Assembly: GCA_910583615.1 (NCBI GenBank)
Contig: CAJTXP010000009.1
Location: forward strand, 60,728 to 124,727
Direction of reading: 5' to 3'
Source of the DNA: an uncultured Lachnospiraceae bacterium
GTDB lineage: Bacteria; Bacillota; Clostridia; Lachnospirales; Lachnospiraceae
DNA length: 64,000 nt
Position 1 is the first letter of the stretch; each line of letters starts with the position of its first letter. Both the position numbers and the translations under genes were made by a program. Shown here in pieces: positions 1-9,860 of this stretch. The notes beneath the pieces were generated by a model. That model had not been told where the DNA came from, made no database searches, and was given only the letters and a program-made list of their open reading frames with translations.

Positions 1-2
1 AG

Positions 3-3000
3 GACGGAAGCTATGTTCCGCTGGTGGGAAAAGGAATTCTTTACAATCTGGTCTGTTCTGCGGGAGATACATTGACTCTGAAAAATACAAAATATAAGAA
101 TCTTTCGCTGCTTCAGGGAGTACAGATGGATCATCAGGGAATTTATGCTGTGATCTGTCCGATGAAGCTGTACAGTAATAATGCACCTTATGAAAACACC
201 GAGTGGATGCTTCTGGGACTGAATACAGAGGAAGAACTCTTTGGAATGAGCCGTCGGCTCTATATCTGGATGCTGGCTGCCGTCCTTGTCGGTCTGATTT
301 TCGGGATATTCGGCATCTACCTTCTTGTAAAGCATCTGACCAGACCGGTTCAGTCTCTGATGCAGTGTATCAGCAGAGGAAGCGCGGGCCTTCAGGAGTT
401 TACCCCTTCTGATATTCTGGAGATCGATGCACTGTATGATGTGGTGAAGGATCTGACAGACAGGCAGAAAGAGGCGGAGAATATTCTTCTGGAAGAGAAG
501 GAACGTTATCGAGTGGCGCTGAAATCCTCAAAGGATATTTTCTTTTCCTACGATTTTGAAAGTCATATACTGGATCTTGTAAATCATGAAACAATGAGCG
601 GCCAGTGGGAGTGTCAGGAGCCTGAGACGGGTTTTGTTAAATCCGAATATATTTGTGATATGGACCGCAGCGCAGTGACGGAAGTTCTGCAGAGCGGCGC
701 AGACAGGCTGTCGGTGGAGTTTCGGATGAAATGGCCCAAAGAGCCGGAGTTTGGCTGGGTGGCGCTTTCGGGCAGAACGGTTTATGATACAGACGGCAGG
801 CGGCGGAAGCTGGTAGGCAGTATCCGTAATATCCAGGAGCAGAAGGAAAAAGAGGCAGAGCAGCTCCGTAAGAATACACTAGACGGGGTGACTGGTTTTT
901 ATGCTTTTAAAGCCGGGATGGAGCGTCTGTCAGAAAGCCGGGAACTTCGGCCAGACGGTGTTATGATCGATCTGTATGCGGACCGGCTGAAAGAAGTGAA
1001 TGAAAAAAACGGGATCGTATTCGGAGATATGATACTGGAGGAAATCGGAAGTATGATCCGGGGTCAATGCGAAGCATATACCCGGAAGACAGGGTTTCAA
1101 ACAGCAGCGGTCAGGCTGGAAGGAGACGAGTTTGTTCTGTGGATGGAGGAACAGTCCAGGAAACAGGCAGCAGAGTTTATGGAAGATGTGCTGGGAAAGA
1201 TCTCGTCGGCTTTTGAGTCAAAAGTATTTTATATTACCATGTATGCGGGTCTGGTATGTGCAGGAAAAGGGCAGACAACTGAAAGGCTGATCCGTATGGC
1301 AAAACTGGCAAGAAAAACGGCAGCCTCCGGCTCTGCAAAAGAGTATGTTTTTTACGAGAATATTCCGGAACAGGAACGTACAGAACTGCCAAAGCTGCAG
1401 CGACATGAGATACATACACTGGATTATGATGAGGATTTCAGTCTGGTTTCAGTCGCACTGAATCTGTTTGGGAAGGGAGCGGATTTTTCGGCTCAGATGA
1501 CGTTAATGATTCGTAAGATCGCAAGATTTTATGAGGCGGAAAGCGTAATGGTTTCCGTGCTGCGGGCAGATTTTTGCTCCAGCTATCTGGATTATCAGTG
1601 GCACAGGGACGGAAAAGAGATTGAGAAGATCGTAAGAAAATACGGAGAAGAAGAAAAAGAAGCTTTTCAAAACTGGCTGGGAAAAAAGGAAGTGTGTTAC
1701 TGCACGGCAGAAGACAGCCAAAAGAAGATGATGCAGTGTTTTCTGGGAACAGCGCCAGGTCAGTATGGTATTGTGCTTCCGATGTATGACAGTGGGAATT
1801 ATATGGGCAATATCTGTATTCTCGGTCTGGACTCAGGACTTCTCGAGGACCCGGAAAAATATCAGGATCTTGCCGAACTTGGCAGGATGATTCAGAGCCA
1901 GATAAATCAGCAGCAGCATGATATTGCCAGCAGGGCGAAATCAGAATTTTTGTCTCGTATGAGTCATGAAATCCGTACTCCGATGAACGGCATCATTGGT
2001 ATGACGGCAATTGCCCTGCAGGAGGACCAGAGCCAGGAAAGGATTCTGGACTGTCTGCAGAAGATCCAGACGTCTTCAGATTACCTGCTTGGGCTGATTA
2101 ATGACATTCTGGATATGTCGAAGATCGAGAGCGGCAAGATGAAGCTGGATCCGGTTCATTTCAATATGCATGAGATGCTGGATACAGTACGGGAACTGAT
2201 TGTCCCGCAGGCAGCAGCAAAAAAAATTGAATTTATACAGGATATTCGTTTGACACATGACTGCTTTGCAGCAGACAGAATGAGGATCAGCCAGGTACTG
2301 ATCAACCTGCTTGGGAATGCAGTGAAATTTACGCCTGCGATGGGTAAAGTCAGGCTGGCTGTATATGAGGAAGAGTCAAAAGGACCGGAAATACCTGTAT
2401 ATTTTGAAGTCCGCGATACAGGGGTCGGTATTGCCCAGGAGGATCAGGAGAGAGTGTTCCGCTCTTTTGAACAGTCTTCAGGACACAGTTCGTCAAAGCA
2501 GCAGGGTACAGGGCTGGGGTTGTCGATCAGCCGCCGTCTGATCCAGATGATGGGGAGTAATATTCTGCTGGAGAGCGAGCCGGGAGAGGGCAGCACATTC
2601 AGCTTTCGGCTTTCTCTGAAACCTGGGGAAAATGTGGAATCCAAAGAACTGGAAGAAGAGATTTCCTTTGAGGGATGCCGTATTCTGGTGGTAGAAGACA
2701 ATGAACTGAATGCTGAGATTGCACAGAGTCTGTTGGAGGAGCGGGGGTTCAATGTGGATTGTGTATATGACGGCGCTCAGGCAGTTGAACGTATTCGAGA
2801 AACCCTGCCGGGTACTTATGATGTGATTCTGATGGATATCATGATGCCTGTGATGGACGGACTGGAGGCAACCCGTACGATCCGGAGCATGGAGCGTGAA
2901 GACTGTCATACCATACCAATCGTTGCCATGTCAGCAAATGCCTTTGATGATGATCTGAAGAAATCTGTAGACTGTGGTATGAACGGACACCTGTCCAAGC

Positions 3001-3071
3001 CTGTGGAGGTGGACAGGCTGTACGGAATGCTGAATCAGGTATTACAGGGAGAAAAATATAAAAAGCAATAA
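3..3071 (+). CDS. Hybrid sensor histidine kinase/response regulator, 5' end cut off by the window
   Basis: A membrane signalling protein that would autophosphorylate on His and pass phosphate to its own receiver domain. The reading frame is already open at base 3, before the first possible start (GTG at 24), so the N-terminal sensor is missing. Numbered from that GTG: tail of an extracytoplasmic region, membrane segment about 79-102, HAMP-like stretch, PAS-like domain about 160-275, GGDEF-like domain about 285-445 in which the signature reads EGDEF, a GAF-like region about 460-640, HisKA with SHEIRTPMNG, HATPase with NLLGNAVKF, DTGVGIA and GTGLGLS, and a receiver domain with VEDNELNA and MDIMMPVMDG. 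No DNA-binding output domain is visible. A hairpin follows the stop. The signal sensed is unknown. Confidence 0.88.
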   Translation, partial: DGSYVPLVGKGILYNLVCSAGDTLTLKNTKYKNLSLLQGVQMDHQGIYAVICPMKLYSNNAPYENTEWMLLGLNTEEELFGMSRRLYIWMLAAVLVGLIFGIFGIYLLVKHLTRPVQSLMQCISRGSAGLQEFTPSDILEIDALYDVVKDLTDRQKEAENILLEEKERYRVALKSSKDIFFSYDFESHILDLVNHETMSGQWECQEPETGFVKSEYICDMDRSAVTEVLQSGADRLSVEFRMKWPKEPEFGWVALSGRTVYDTDGRRRKLVGSIRNIQEQKEKEAEQLRKNTLDGVTGFYAFKAGMERLSESRELRPDGVMIDLYADRLKEVNEKNGIVFGDMILEEIGSMIRGQCEAYTRKTGFQTAAVRLEGDEFVLWMEEQSRKQAAEFMEDVLGKISSAFESKVFYITMYAGLVCAGKGQTTERLIRMAKLARKTAASGSAKEYVFYENIPEQERTELPKLQRHEIHTLDYDEDFSLVSVALNLFGKGADFSAQMTLMIRKIARFYEAESVMVSVLRADFCSSYLDYQWHRDGKEIEKIVRKYGEEEKEAFQNWLGKKEVCYCTAEDSQKKMMQCFLGTAPGQYGIVLPMYDSGNYMGNICILGLDSGLLEDPEKYQDLAELGRMIQSQINQQQHDIASRAKSEFLSRMSHEIRTPMNGIIGMTAIALQEDQSQERILDCLQKIQTSSDYLLGLINDILDMSKIESGKMKLDPVHFNMHEMLDTVRELIVPQAAAKKIEFIQDIRLTHDCFAADRMRISQVLINLLGNAVKFTPAMGKVRLAVYEEESKGPEIPVYFEVRDTGVGIAQEDQERVFRSFEQSSGHSSSKQQGTGLGLSISRRLIQMMGSNILLESEPGEGSTFSFRLSLKPGENVESKELEEEISFEGCRILVVEDNELNAEIAQSLLEERGFNVDCVYDGAQAVERIRETLPGTYDVILMDIMMPVMDGLEATRTIRSMEREDCHTIPIVAMSANAFDDDLKKSVDCGMNGHLSKPVEVDRLYGMLNQVLQGEKYKKQ

Positions 3072-3131
3072 AACAGTTGCATAAATTACCATTTCATAAT
3101 AAAATGTCAATATTACCATGAACAGCGGTGA

Positions 3132-3175
3132 AAACAGGACTGCAGCAGAATATATTTTTTGTTGCAGTCCTGTTT
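3132..3175 (+). terminator. Hairpin after the sensor kinase gene
   Basis: AAACAGGACTGCA pairs with TGCAGTCCTGTTT (13 base pairs) around a T-rich loop, 60 bases after the kinase stop. There is no T-run after the stem, so termination is likely but not certain. Confidence 0.55.
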
Positions 3176-3259
3176 GGCTCATGGAAAATATATTAGTTGT
3201 GCAGGCAGTTAGACAGAGTTTACGGATGTGCCTGTGCTGAGACGGGGAGAAAAGACAAT

Positions 3260-6200
3260 ATGAAGAGAACAGTTTCCAGATTTTTTGCAGGGCTGCTTTC
3301 TGCAGCAATTATTTTTTCCGTTGCATGCGATACCGCGTCGGCTCGGGAACAAAAGCAGATGGTCTGGCAGATGCCGGAGGAAGCGGATGAGACGCGGGAA
3401 GCGGGAAGGTCAGAAGAAACGGATGAGACGCCGGAATCCGGGAAGCCGGAGGAAACGGATGAGATGCCGCAAGCCGGGATAACGGATGAGTCAGACGGAG
3501 CGCCGGAAGACCAGAAGGCGGAAGATGCTGACCTGGAAGAGAGCGGGCCGGGGACTGACTCTTCGGACGAAGAGTCAGGGCTGACGGAGCTGTTGAACAC
3601 AGAGGATGAAGAAAGTCTGACAGAACGGCCTTTGGAACGTGCGGGCGGTAATGATGTGATGAAAGGTGCTGTTGAGGTCCTGATTACGGCAGGCGTTCCG
3701 GTAGAAGAGGCTCAGAAGTTCCAGGTGACGCTGAATGGTGGAACGGACGGGTCACAGGAGGCTGTACTGTCCGGCGTTGAAACAGGGGAAAAGAAAGCTC
3801 CTCAGACCTCAGTACGCTTTACAGGACTGGAGGCAGGCACTTATAAGCTCCAGGTATCAGGAAGCGGCTACCTGACCTATACACAGACCGTACAGGTGGA
3901 CGGGCTCGCTTACCGTGTTCAGCTGTATACAGGTGAAGCAGCTGTGGGAACCGGGACGGCAAAGCCGGGCCTGCTTGCAAAGGGGGATCTGAACGCAGAT
4001 GGAATCCTGGATCAGTCGGATATTGAGCTGCTGATCAATGCGATTGATGCAGGAAGATATGAAGAAGCATATGATCTGTACGGCGACGGTAAGACAGATC
4101 TGCTGGATCTTAACTATCTGACCAGAATTATGGGAGAAAGCCATGAAGCAACCCTGGAAAAATTTATTCCGCTGGAAGCATCGGAGATGAAACTGCAGGG
4201 CGGAACGATCCAGTCTGGAAGCATGGAAGAATTTCTGCAGGGAAAGGGCGGAATTACACTGAAAACACAGGAGGCTGTTTCGGAAAGCCGGCCTTTGGAG
4301 GTCAGTTTTGATTTTCAGAAATACCGTCAGGCTCCGGTGATGGAGGAGATACTGGTCGGGGCGCCCTGGAATCCGGAAAACGGGATTACAGAAGGGACTG
4401 TGCTGGTAGAGACGGAGGATGGAAAGTCTCTGGCAGGAAGATTTTCAGGAACCGGAATGTCTGCGGTGGTTGCAGTGCAGGAAAAGGAATTCCGGATCGA
4501 ACGAAAGGAAGACGGTTCCCTGCATATCTCTCTGGGAGGGCAGATTGCCGTAAAAAAAGTAACTTTCCGCCTTACAAAGACTGCAGGCGGGAAGAATCTG
4601 GCGGAAATATCCAAAGTGGAATTTGTCAATGATATGGGAAGCCGGATTCCGGAGCCTGATATGAATGTTCCCACGGGTGTTGCGGCTGACCCGGGAAACA
4701 AATCCTTCGCGGTACACTGGGATGTGCAGCCTAACGTGACTGCTTACGAGATACGCATTGAAAGTGAAGGAAAGACAGATTATCGGAAGACTACCGCCGT
4801 ATCTGCAACCATTCAGCAGTTTATGGGAGACAAAATGACCAATAATATTCCCTATGAAATCAGTGTCCAGTCTCTGAACGGAGAGTGGAAGAGCGGATAT
4901 TCGGGAAAGGTTACTGTGATTCCGAAGCCGGACGGAAAGCCGCCTGCGCCGGATCGGGTAAAAGTGACAGGCGGATATCAATGCCTGGAAGTCCGGTGGT
5001 CAAAGATGAAAGATACGGACAGTTTCAATCTTTATTATAAAGAAAACGGGGCGGAGAATTTTGAAAAGGTTACCGGGATTGAAGGAACTTATTATAAGGT
5101 AGAGGGCCTCAAAGACAGTACCAAATATGTGGTTTATCTGACCGGAACCAACGAGCTGGGGGAAGGGCCTGCATCCCTGACGGCATCGGATACGACCATC
5201 AGCGGTCTGGTACCTGCAAAGCTGCCGGCATACAGGCTGATTAATACTTCCAATGGGGAAGGCAGCCTGAGCAGCCATATTGTGTCGGCTTCTTTCGGCA
5301 GCGGAGCAGCAGTGATGGTGGCCAGTCCTCTGGATACAGAACCAGGGAGTGCGCTGGGGGCCTTTGACAATAATTATGCTTCTTATGTAAGCAGGAAGGA
5401 CTGGGATTTCGGCGGGGCATATCCGGGAGAGGGAAAAGGCATAACGGCTCAACTGGACGATGTCTACGAGATCGGAATGATTACGCTGGCGCAGCCGATG
5501 GACGAAGGATCCTATTCCTTTGTCAATGTTCAGTATAAGGATGAGAACGGACAACGCCGGACTGCACAGAATGTGTCAATCTCCCGGCGTTCTGACGGCA
5601 GCCGTAAATATTACCTGGTTAAATTAAGAGAACCGGTCAGGACTTCCACAATACAGATCGGAGTCGGTCAGGGAGACGGAAGACTGCGGAGTGTAACGAT
5701 TGCAGAGATCAGATTTCATGAATACGACAGCCTGGAACATGATATTCTGAATCTTTATGCAGACGATCTGTACATCACTCTGCGGGAGGATGTGGATGCG
5801 TCTGTAATTGATGAACTTCAGAACCGGCTCGATACACCGGATCCGGCAAGCGGAGAATATCATCCGGACCGCAGTGCGCTTCAGAAAGAACTGGATGCGG
5901 CCAGAGAGCTTCTGGAAACAAAAGGGCTTGGAAACGTGATTCGGGTCAATCCGAATATTTCAGCGCAGAAAGACAGCGGGATCGCTCTGGGCGGACTGGT
6001 TTCCAGACAGCCGCTTGGAGTAACGGCAGCTGCAGAAGAGCAGATCGTAGTGTATGTGGGAAATCCCGGTATGAAGTCCGGAGCGGCTGCAAAGCTTCAG
6101 CTGGTATTTACGCAGCAGCATGCGGAGTCGGACGGTCTGACAAGAATCGAAGGTTTGAAGATCGGAAGAAATGAGATCACCGTTCCCAGATTTTCCAGTA

Positions 6201-8650
6201 CCGATGTGGAAAAGGGCGGCGCGCTGTATGTACAGTATACAGGCGGCAGCGATGAAGATCAGTATGCGGTCCGTGTAAGCGGCGGCACGGTATATCCGGT
6301 TCTCAATCTGTACCGGGTATCCGGATCAGAGCGTACGGACAGAATGCAACGGTATGTAAATGAGCTGCAGGAATATACAGCGAGTCTGGAAAAGGAACAT
6401 ACAAAGAGCCATGTTTCATCTGAAAACAGTAATGTAAATGCATATACTGCATATGATGAACGCACCTGTATTCTGAATATGACAGATATCGTGACGGATT
6501 ACATGATGCTTTCGGTTCCGGCAAGCCAGGTCATGGCAGGGCTTGGAAACGGGGGAGTATCCCGTCTGGAACGTACGGTACAGGCGATGGACGACATGCT
6601 TCTTCTCTTTTATCAGCATAAAGGGCTGGCCGGCTCTTTTGCAGACGGAACGGCGGAGGAAACCACTGCGTATCACCATCTTCCCAACCGGTATCTGAAT
6701 ATCCGCTATATGAAGATGTTTGCCGGTGCATTCATGTATGCATCCGGCGACCATATAGGAATTGAGTGGGGATCTGTTCCCGGGCTGATGAGCGGGGTTC
6801 CGGTGACGGCAGATGAGAACGGCAGATATCAGGGCGGCAACTATTTCGGATGGGGAATTGCCCATGAGATCGGCCATCAGATCAATCAGTCTGCCTATGC
6901 ACATGCGGAAGTGACCAATAACTATTTTTCTGTGCTGGCACAGGCAAAAGATACAAATGAGACAGTGCGTTTCCAGTATCCGAAAGTATTTGAGAAAGTG
7001 ACATCCGGGGCTTTTGGATATGCGGACAATGTGTTTACCCAGCTGGGAATGTACTGGCAGCTGCATCTTGCTTACGATCGGGACTATAATTACAAAATCT
7101 ATGGGACCTGGCAGGAAATGAAAGAGAATCTGTTTTTTGCAAGAGTAGACAGTTATGTGCGTAATACGGCATCAGCACCGTCTCCGGGCGGCGTGGCGCT
7201 GAAGCTGGACGGAGGCAGGGATCAGAACCTGATGCGCCTTGCCAGCGCAGCAGCGGAGCATGACCTGACGGAATTTTTCAAAAGATGGGGCATGGTGCCG
7301 GATGATTCCACAAAAGCCTATGCAGGGCAGTTCCCGGAAGAAAAGAGGGCCGTATACTATGCGGATGATGCAGCAAGAGTTTACGAGATGACACAGGGCA
7401 CCGGGCAGAACATTGCCGGAAAAGGTGCCATAGCATCCGTGAATCTGAAGTCTGACGGCAGCGGACGGGTGACTCTGACAATCACTCCGTCAGTAAATGA
7501 AGACATCCTTCAGGGGTATGAGATCATCCGGGTCTTTACCGAGTGGGGAGAAAAAAGACGTGAGGTTGCCGGATTTACGCAGGGAAATACGTTTACGGAT
7601 CAGATATCCTTTGCGGCAAACCGCATGGTATCTTATGAAGTCCGCGCTGTCGACAAATGTATGAATTATTCCAGTACATATCAGGCCGGAAGCGTGAAGG
7701 CCGGCGGAAGCGGATATCTGGATAAAAGCAGCTGGACGGTACAGACCAATATGATATCATCCGAGGATATAATTCCGGATGCCACGGAGGAGCGTCCATG
7801 CGAACCGGTGATGGAATCAGCAGCCGGCCGGGTAATTGACGGTGATGATACATCGGTCTTTACGGGCAGCTCGCAGAATGAAGAACCATATATTCTTCTG
7901 CGGCTGAACCGGATGGAAGAGATCTGTGCACTGGGATATACCTGTACATCGGGCTCACCGGTCGGCTCATACCGGATCGAGGTCAGTGCGGACGGAGAGA
8001 CTTATCAGGATGTGGCAACGGGTACGTTCCGTTTGGAAGACGGTACATCAAGAATATATTTCCATGATGATAACAGCCGTATCTGCACATATGACGCTGC
8101 ATATATAAAGCTGACAGCAGCAGATCAGCAGGGAAAGCCTCTTTCTGTTGCAGAGATTGATCTGTACGGACCATCCGGTGACAATGCTGAGATTGCTTCA
8201 GAAGGGATCGGCATTCTGAAAGAGGATTATTCGTATGTGCAGGGAAGCGGGACGTATAAGATTCCCAAAGGTTCGATTCTGTTCACTGGAACCTATAAAG
8301 GAAATCCGGCTTATAATGTGGTGGTGCTCTTTGATGAAAACGGCAGGATTGCAGGAGGGACGGACAGTGAGGGAACACTGACTGCGCATCAGATTATTCT
8401 GGCTCCGCCTCTGTCAGACGAAGATGCGCTGCTGGGTGAAGTTTCAGAAGGTATCTGGGTCTACTGGTTTGAGCCGGAAGATGGTATGACGACAGATAAA
8501 CTTCCCGAACAGGTAAGGGCAGAACTCTACAGGGTAGATAATGCACTGACCAATGAGGGACAGAGGCTTGTGAGCGATACAGCTTTTGCAGAGGTTCCGG
8601 AAAATCTTCCGGAAATAACACTGACACAGGGAGCGGGGAACAGAAAATGA
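3260..8650 (+). CDS. Secreted M60-type (mucin-type) metallopeptidase with dockerin, FnIII and discoidin-like modules
   Basis: A 1796-residue extracellular zinc metallopeptidase. Start at 3260 is chosen because GGGGAG lies about 10 bases upstream and a signal peptide follows (cleavage probably after ASA near residue 28). Order: acidic Glu/Asp/Pro-rich linker with imperfect repeats (about 30-125), beta-rich domain, type I dockerin about 242-293 with two calcium loops (DLNADGILDQSD and DLYGDGKTDLLD), a beta domain, two FnIII-like domains about 469-660, a discoidin-like domain about 665-830, the M60 region about 915-1320 with HEIGH at 1202-1206 and Glu 1217 (HEXXH plus later E), and a second discoidin/F5-8C-like domain about 1489-1643. 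M60 enzymes cleave mucins and other O-glycoproteins; that substrate is inferred from the family. No sortase motif or C-terminal anchor is visible, so attachment probably goes through the dockerin to the product of the overlapping next gene. Confidence 0.87.
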   Translation: MKRTVSRFFAGLLSAAIIFSVACDTASAREQKQMVWQMPEEADETREAGRSEETDETPESGKPEETDEMPQAGITDESDGAPEDQKAEDADLEESGPGTDSSDEESGLTELLNTEDEESLTERPLERAGGNDVMKGAVEVLITAGVPVEEAQKFQVTLNGGTDGSQEAVLSGVETGEKKAPQTSVRFTGLEAGTYKLQVSGSGYLTYTQTVQVDGLAYRVQLYTGEAAVGTGTAKPGLLAKGDLNADGILDQSDIELLINAIDAGRYEEAYDLYGDGKTDLLDLNYLTRIMGESHEATLEKFIPLEASEMKLQGGTIQSGSMEEFLQGKGGITLKTQEAVSESRPLEVSFDFQKYRQAPVMEEILVGAPWNPENGITEGTVLVETEDGKSLAGRFSGTGMSAVVAVQEKEFRIERKEDGSLHISLGGQIAVKKVTFRLTKTAGGKNLAEISKVEFVNDMGSRIPEPDMNVPTGVAADPGNKSFAVHWDVQPNVTAYEIRIESEGKTDYRKTTAVSATIQQFMGDKMTNNIPYEISVQSLNGEWKSGYSGKVTVIPKPDGKPPAPDRVKVTGGYQCLEVRWSKMKDTDSFNLYYKENGAENFEKVTGIEGTYYKVEGLKDSTKYVVYLTGTNELGEGPASLTASDTTISGLVPAKLPAYRLINTSNGEGSLSSHIVSASFGSGAAVMVASPLDTEPGSALGAFDNNYASYVSRKDWDFGGAYPGEGKGITAQLDDVYEIGMITLAQPMDEGSYSFVNVQYKDENGQRRTAQNVSISRRSDGSRKYYLVKLREPVRTSTIQIGVGQGDGRLRSVTIAEIRFHEYDSLEHDILNLYADDLYITLREDVDASVIDELQNRLDTPDPASGEYHPDRSALQKELDAARELLETKGLGNVIRVNPNISAQKDSGIALGGLVSRQPLGVTAAAEEQIVVYVGNPGMKSGAAAKLQLVFTQQHAESDGLTRIEGLKIGRNEITVPRFSSTDVEKGGALYVQYTGGSDEDQYAVRVSGGTVYPVLNLYRVSGSERTDRMQRYVNELQEYTASLEKEHTKSHVSSENSNVNAYTAYDERTCILNMTDIVTDYMMLSVPASQVMAGLGNGGVSRLERTVQAMDDMLLLFYQHKGLAGSFADGTAEETTAYHHLPNRYLNIRYMKMFAGAFMYASGDHIGIEWGSVPGLMSGVPVTADENGRYQGGNYFGWGIAHEIGHQINQSAYAHAEVTNNYFSVLAQAKDTNETVRFQYPKVFEKVTSGAFGYADNVFTQLGMYWQLHLAYDRDYNYKIYGTWQEMKENLFFARVDSYVRNTASAPSPGGVALKLDGGRDQNLMRLASAAAEHDLTEFFKRWGMVPDDSTKAYAGQFPEEKRAVYYADDAARVYEMTQGTGQNIAGKGAIASVNLKSDGSGRVTLTITPSVNEDILQGYEIIRVFTEWGEKRREVAGFTQGNTFTDQISFAANRMVSYEVRAVDKCMNYSSTYQAGSVKAGGSGYLDKSSWTVQTNMISSEDIIPDATEERPCEPVMESAAGRVIDGDDTSVFTGSSQNEEPYILLRLNRMEEICALGYTCTSGSPVGSYRIEVSADGETYQDVATGTFRLEDGTSRIYFHDDNSRICTYDAAYIKLTAADQQGKPLSVAEIDLYGPSGDNAEIASEGIGILKEDYSYVQGSGTYKIPKGSILFTGTYKGNPAYNVVVLFDENGRIAGGTDSEGTLTAHQIILAPPLSDEDALLGEVSEGIWVYWFEPEDGMTTDKLPEQVRAELYRVDNALTNEGQRLVSDTAFAEVPENLPEITLTQGAGNRK

Positions 8651-9732
8651 ACAGACTGACTGGTGGTACAGGATTTTTTGCCGTCTGCTTCCTCTGTCTT
8701 GGGATCCGGTCTCATGCGCTGGATCAGGACGTGATCCTGAAGGCAGAGGAAAGCAGGGTCGAGGTGTCAATGGGAGGTTCGGAGGATACAGTGCTGTCCA
8801 TGAAACTCAGCCTGGAGGTTGAAGTGACAGAAGGGGATGCAGGGGTGTCCTTCGAGTTTGATCCCGGTATTGAAAGTGCCGTGAAACAGTATCGTTATGA
8901 GAAGGAAAGCGGAATCCTGAATCTGTATATATCCGGTAATTCGAAGCAGAAAATTTTCCAGACAGAGGAATTCTGTCTGGGAAAGGTGGTGCTGGATCCT
9001 GGAACAGGGGGAAGTGCTGCTGCTCTGGTGCGCGTGAAAGAAGACAGTCTGGAAATCGTCAATGATGCTTATGACAGGCAGCAGGGCAGGATCAATGCGT
9101 CGCCCGAACAGAAGATCTCGGTCGGGAAGAGTGAAGATGAGGAAAATCCGGGTGTGGAAAATCCGGATGAAAATACTCCGGATGATGATGCAGAAGCTCC
9201 TTCGGTGTCCGGGTCGGAAGAAGCAGGCTCTGGAAATTCAGGAGCCGGCGGAAGTTCTGGAAATGGCAGAAGCCCAGCCGGCAAAGACACCGGTCCGGCC
9301 TCAGATCCCGTAAAAGGGAAATTGCCTGTAGAGAATATACGTTCTTCGGGCAGAGATGTGGGGATTCGTTCAGGAACTCTTCAGACAGCCGGCGCAGATA
9401 CAGACCCCGACACAGAGCAGGAATTTTCAGAGGAAGAGCCGAAGCTGGAAGAGCAGCAAAAGGAAGTGGATAAACCAGAGATGAAACCGGAGCCGGAAGA
9501 AATACAGGAGCCGGAGTCCGGACCTGATGTTGCTTTGATTACCGGTACAGCGGCCGGAGCGGCGGCAGCAGGGCTGGTCATCTTTCTGATGGCTCTGGAA
9601 TACAGAAAGAAAGGGAAGAAAAGGAAGAAAAAGAAAACAGGAGTAAAAAAAACAGCCGGAACAGCGAAAGCGAAAAGGCCAAAAAACGGAAAAAAGACAA
9701 AACAGCGCAGAGGGTCTGATCATCTTTCCTAA
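8647..9732 (+). CDS. Membrane-anchored cohesin-like surface protein
   Basis: 361 residues, starting at an ATG that overlaps the stop of the M60 gene (ATGA), so the two are translationally coupled. A signal peptide (about 1-26) is followed by one beta-sandwich domain about 27-150 that resembles a cohesin: it has VSFEFDPGI, LNLYISGN and LGKVVLDPGTGG stretches typical of the cohesin Ig-like fold. A long Glu/Pro/Ser/Gly linker (about 150-293) leads to one membrane helix (about 294-316, ending FLMALEY) and a very basic cytoplasmic tail of Lys/Arg. The architecture is that of an anchoring protein with the cohesin held outside the cell. Its position directly after a dockerin-bearing peptidase suggests that it is the receptor for that enzyme. 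The cohesin assignment is from pattern recognition and needs a profile or structure search. Confidence 0.68.
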   Translation: MNRLTGGTGFFAVCFLCLGIRSHALDQDVILKAEESRVEVSMGGSEDTVLSMKLSLEVEVTEGDAGVSFEFDPGIESAVKQYRYEKESGILNLYISGNSKQKIFQTEEFCLGKVVLDPGTGGSAAALVRVKEDSLEIVNDAYDRQQGRINASPEQKISVGKSEDEENPGVENPDENTPDDDAEAPSVSGSEEAGSGNSGAGGSSGNGRSPAGKDTGPASDPVKGKLPVENIRSSGRDVGIRSGTLQTAGADTDPDTEQEFSEEEPKLEEQQKEVDKPEMKPEPEEIQEPESGPDVALITGTAAGAAAAGLVIFLMALEYRKKGKKRKKKKTGVKKTAGTAKAKRPKNGKKTKQRRGSDHLS

Positions 9733-9737
9733 AATCC

Positions 9738-9766
9738 TTGCTATTTCCTCTATATTTTAGTATAAT
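9738..9766 (+). promoter_or_regulatory. SigA-type promoter for the EF-G-like gene
   Basis: TTGCTA at 9738-9743 and TATAAT at 9761-9766 with a 17-base spacer, immediately after the cohesin gene and about 95 bases before the EF-G-like start. It implies a leader of roughly 85 bases. Confidence 0.7.
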
Positions 9767-9860
9767 TCTAACATGAGGGGTTGGAACCTGGTTTTTTCCC
9801 TTTGTAAACGTGCTGCGATTCTGAGCGCAGGATGACAAAATGTATTGGAGGAGATTGCTA

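Noticed and set aside
3310..3340. Lipoprotein signal in the M60 protein (SVAC)
   Set aside because: The residues before the Cys do not fit a lipobox well and a signal peptidase I site (ASA) follows; the dockerin is a better explanation of attachment.
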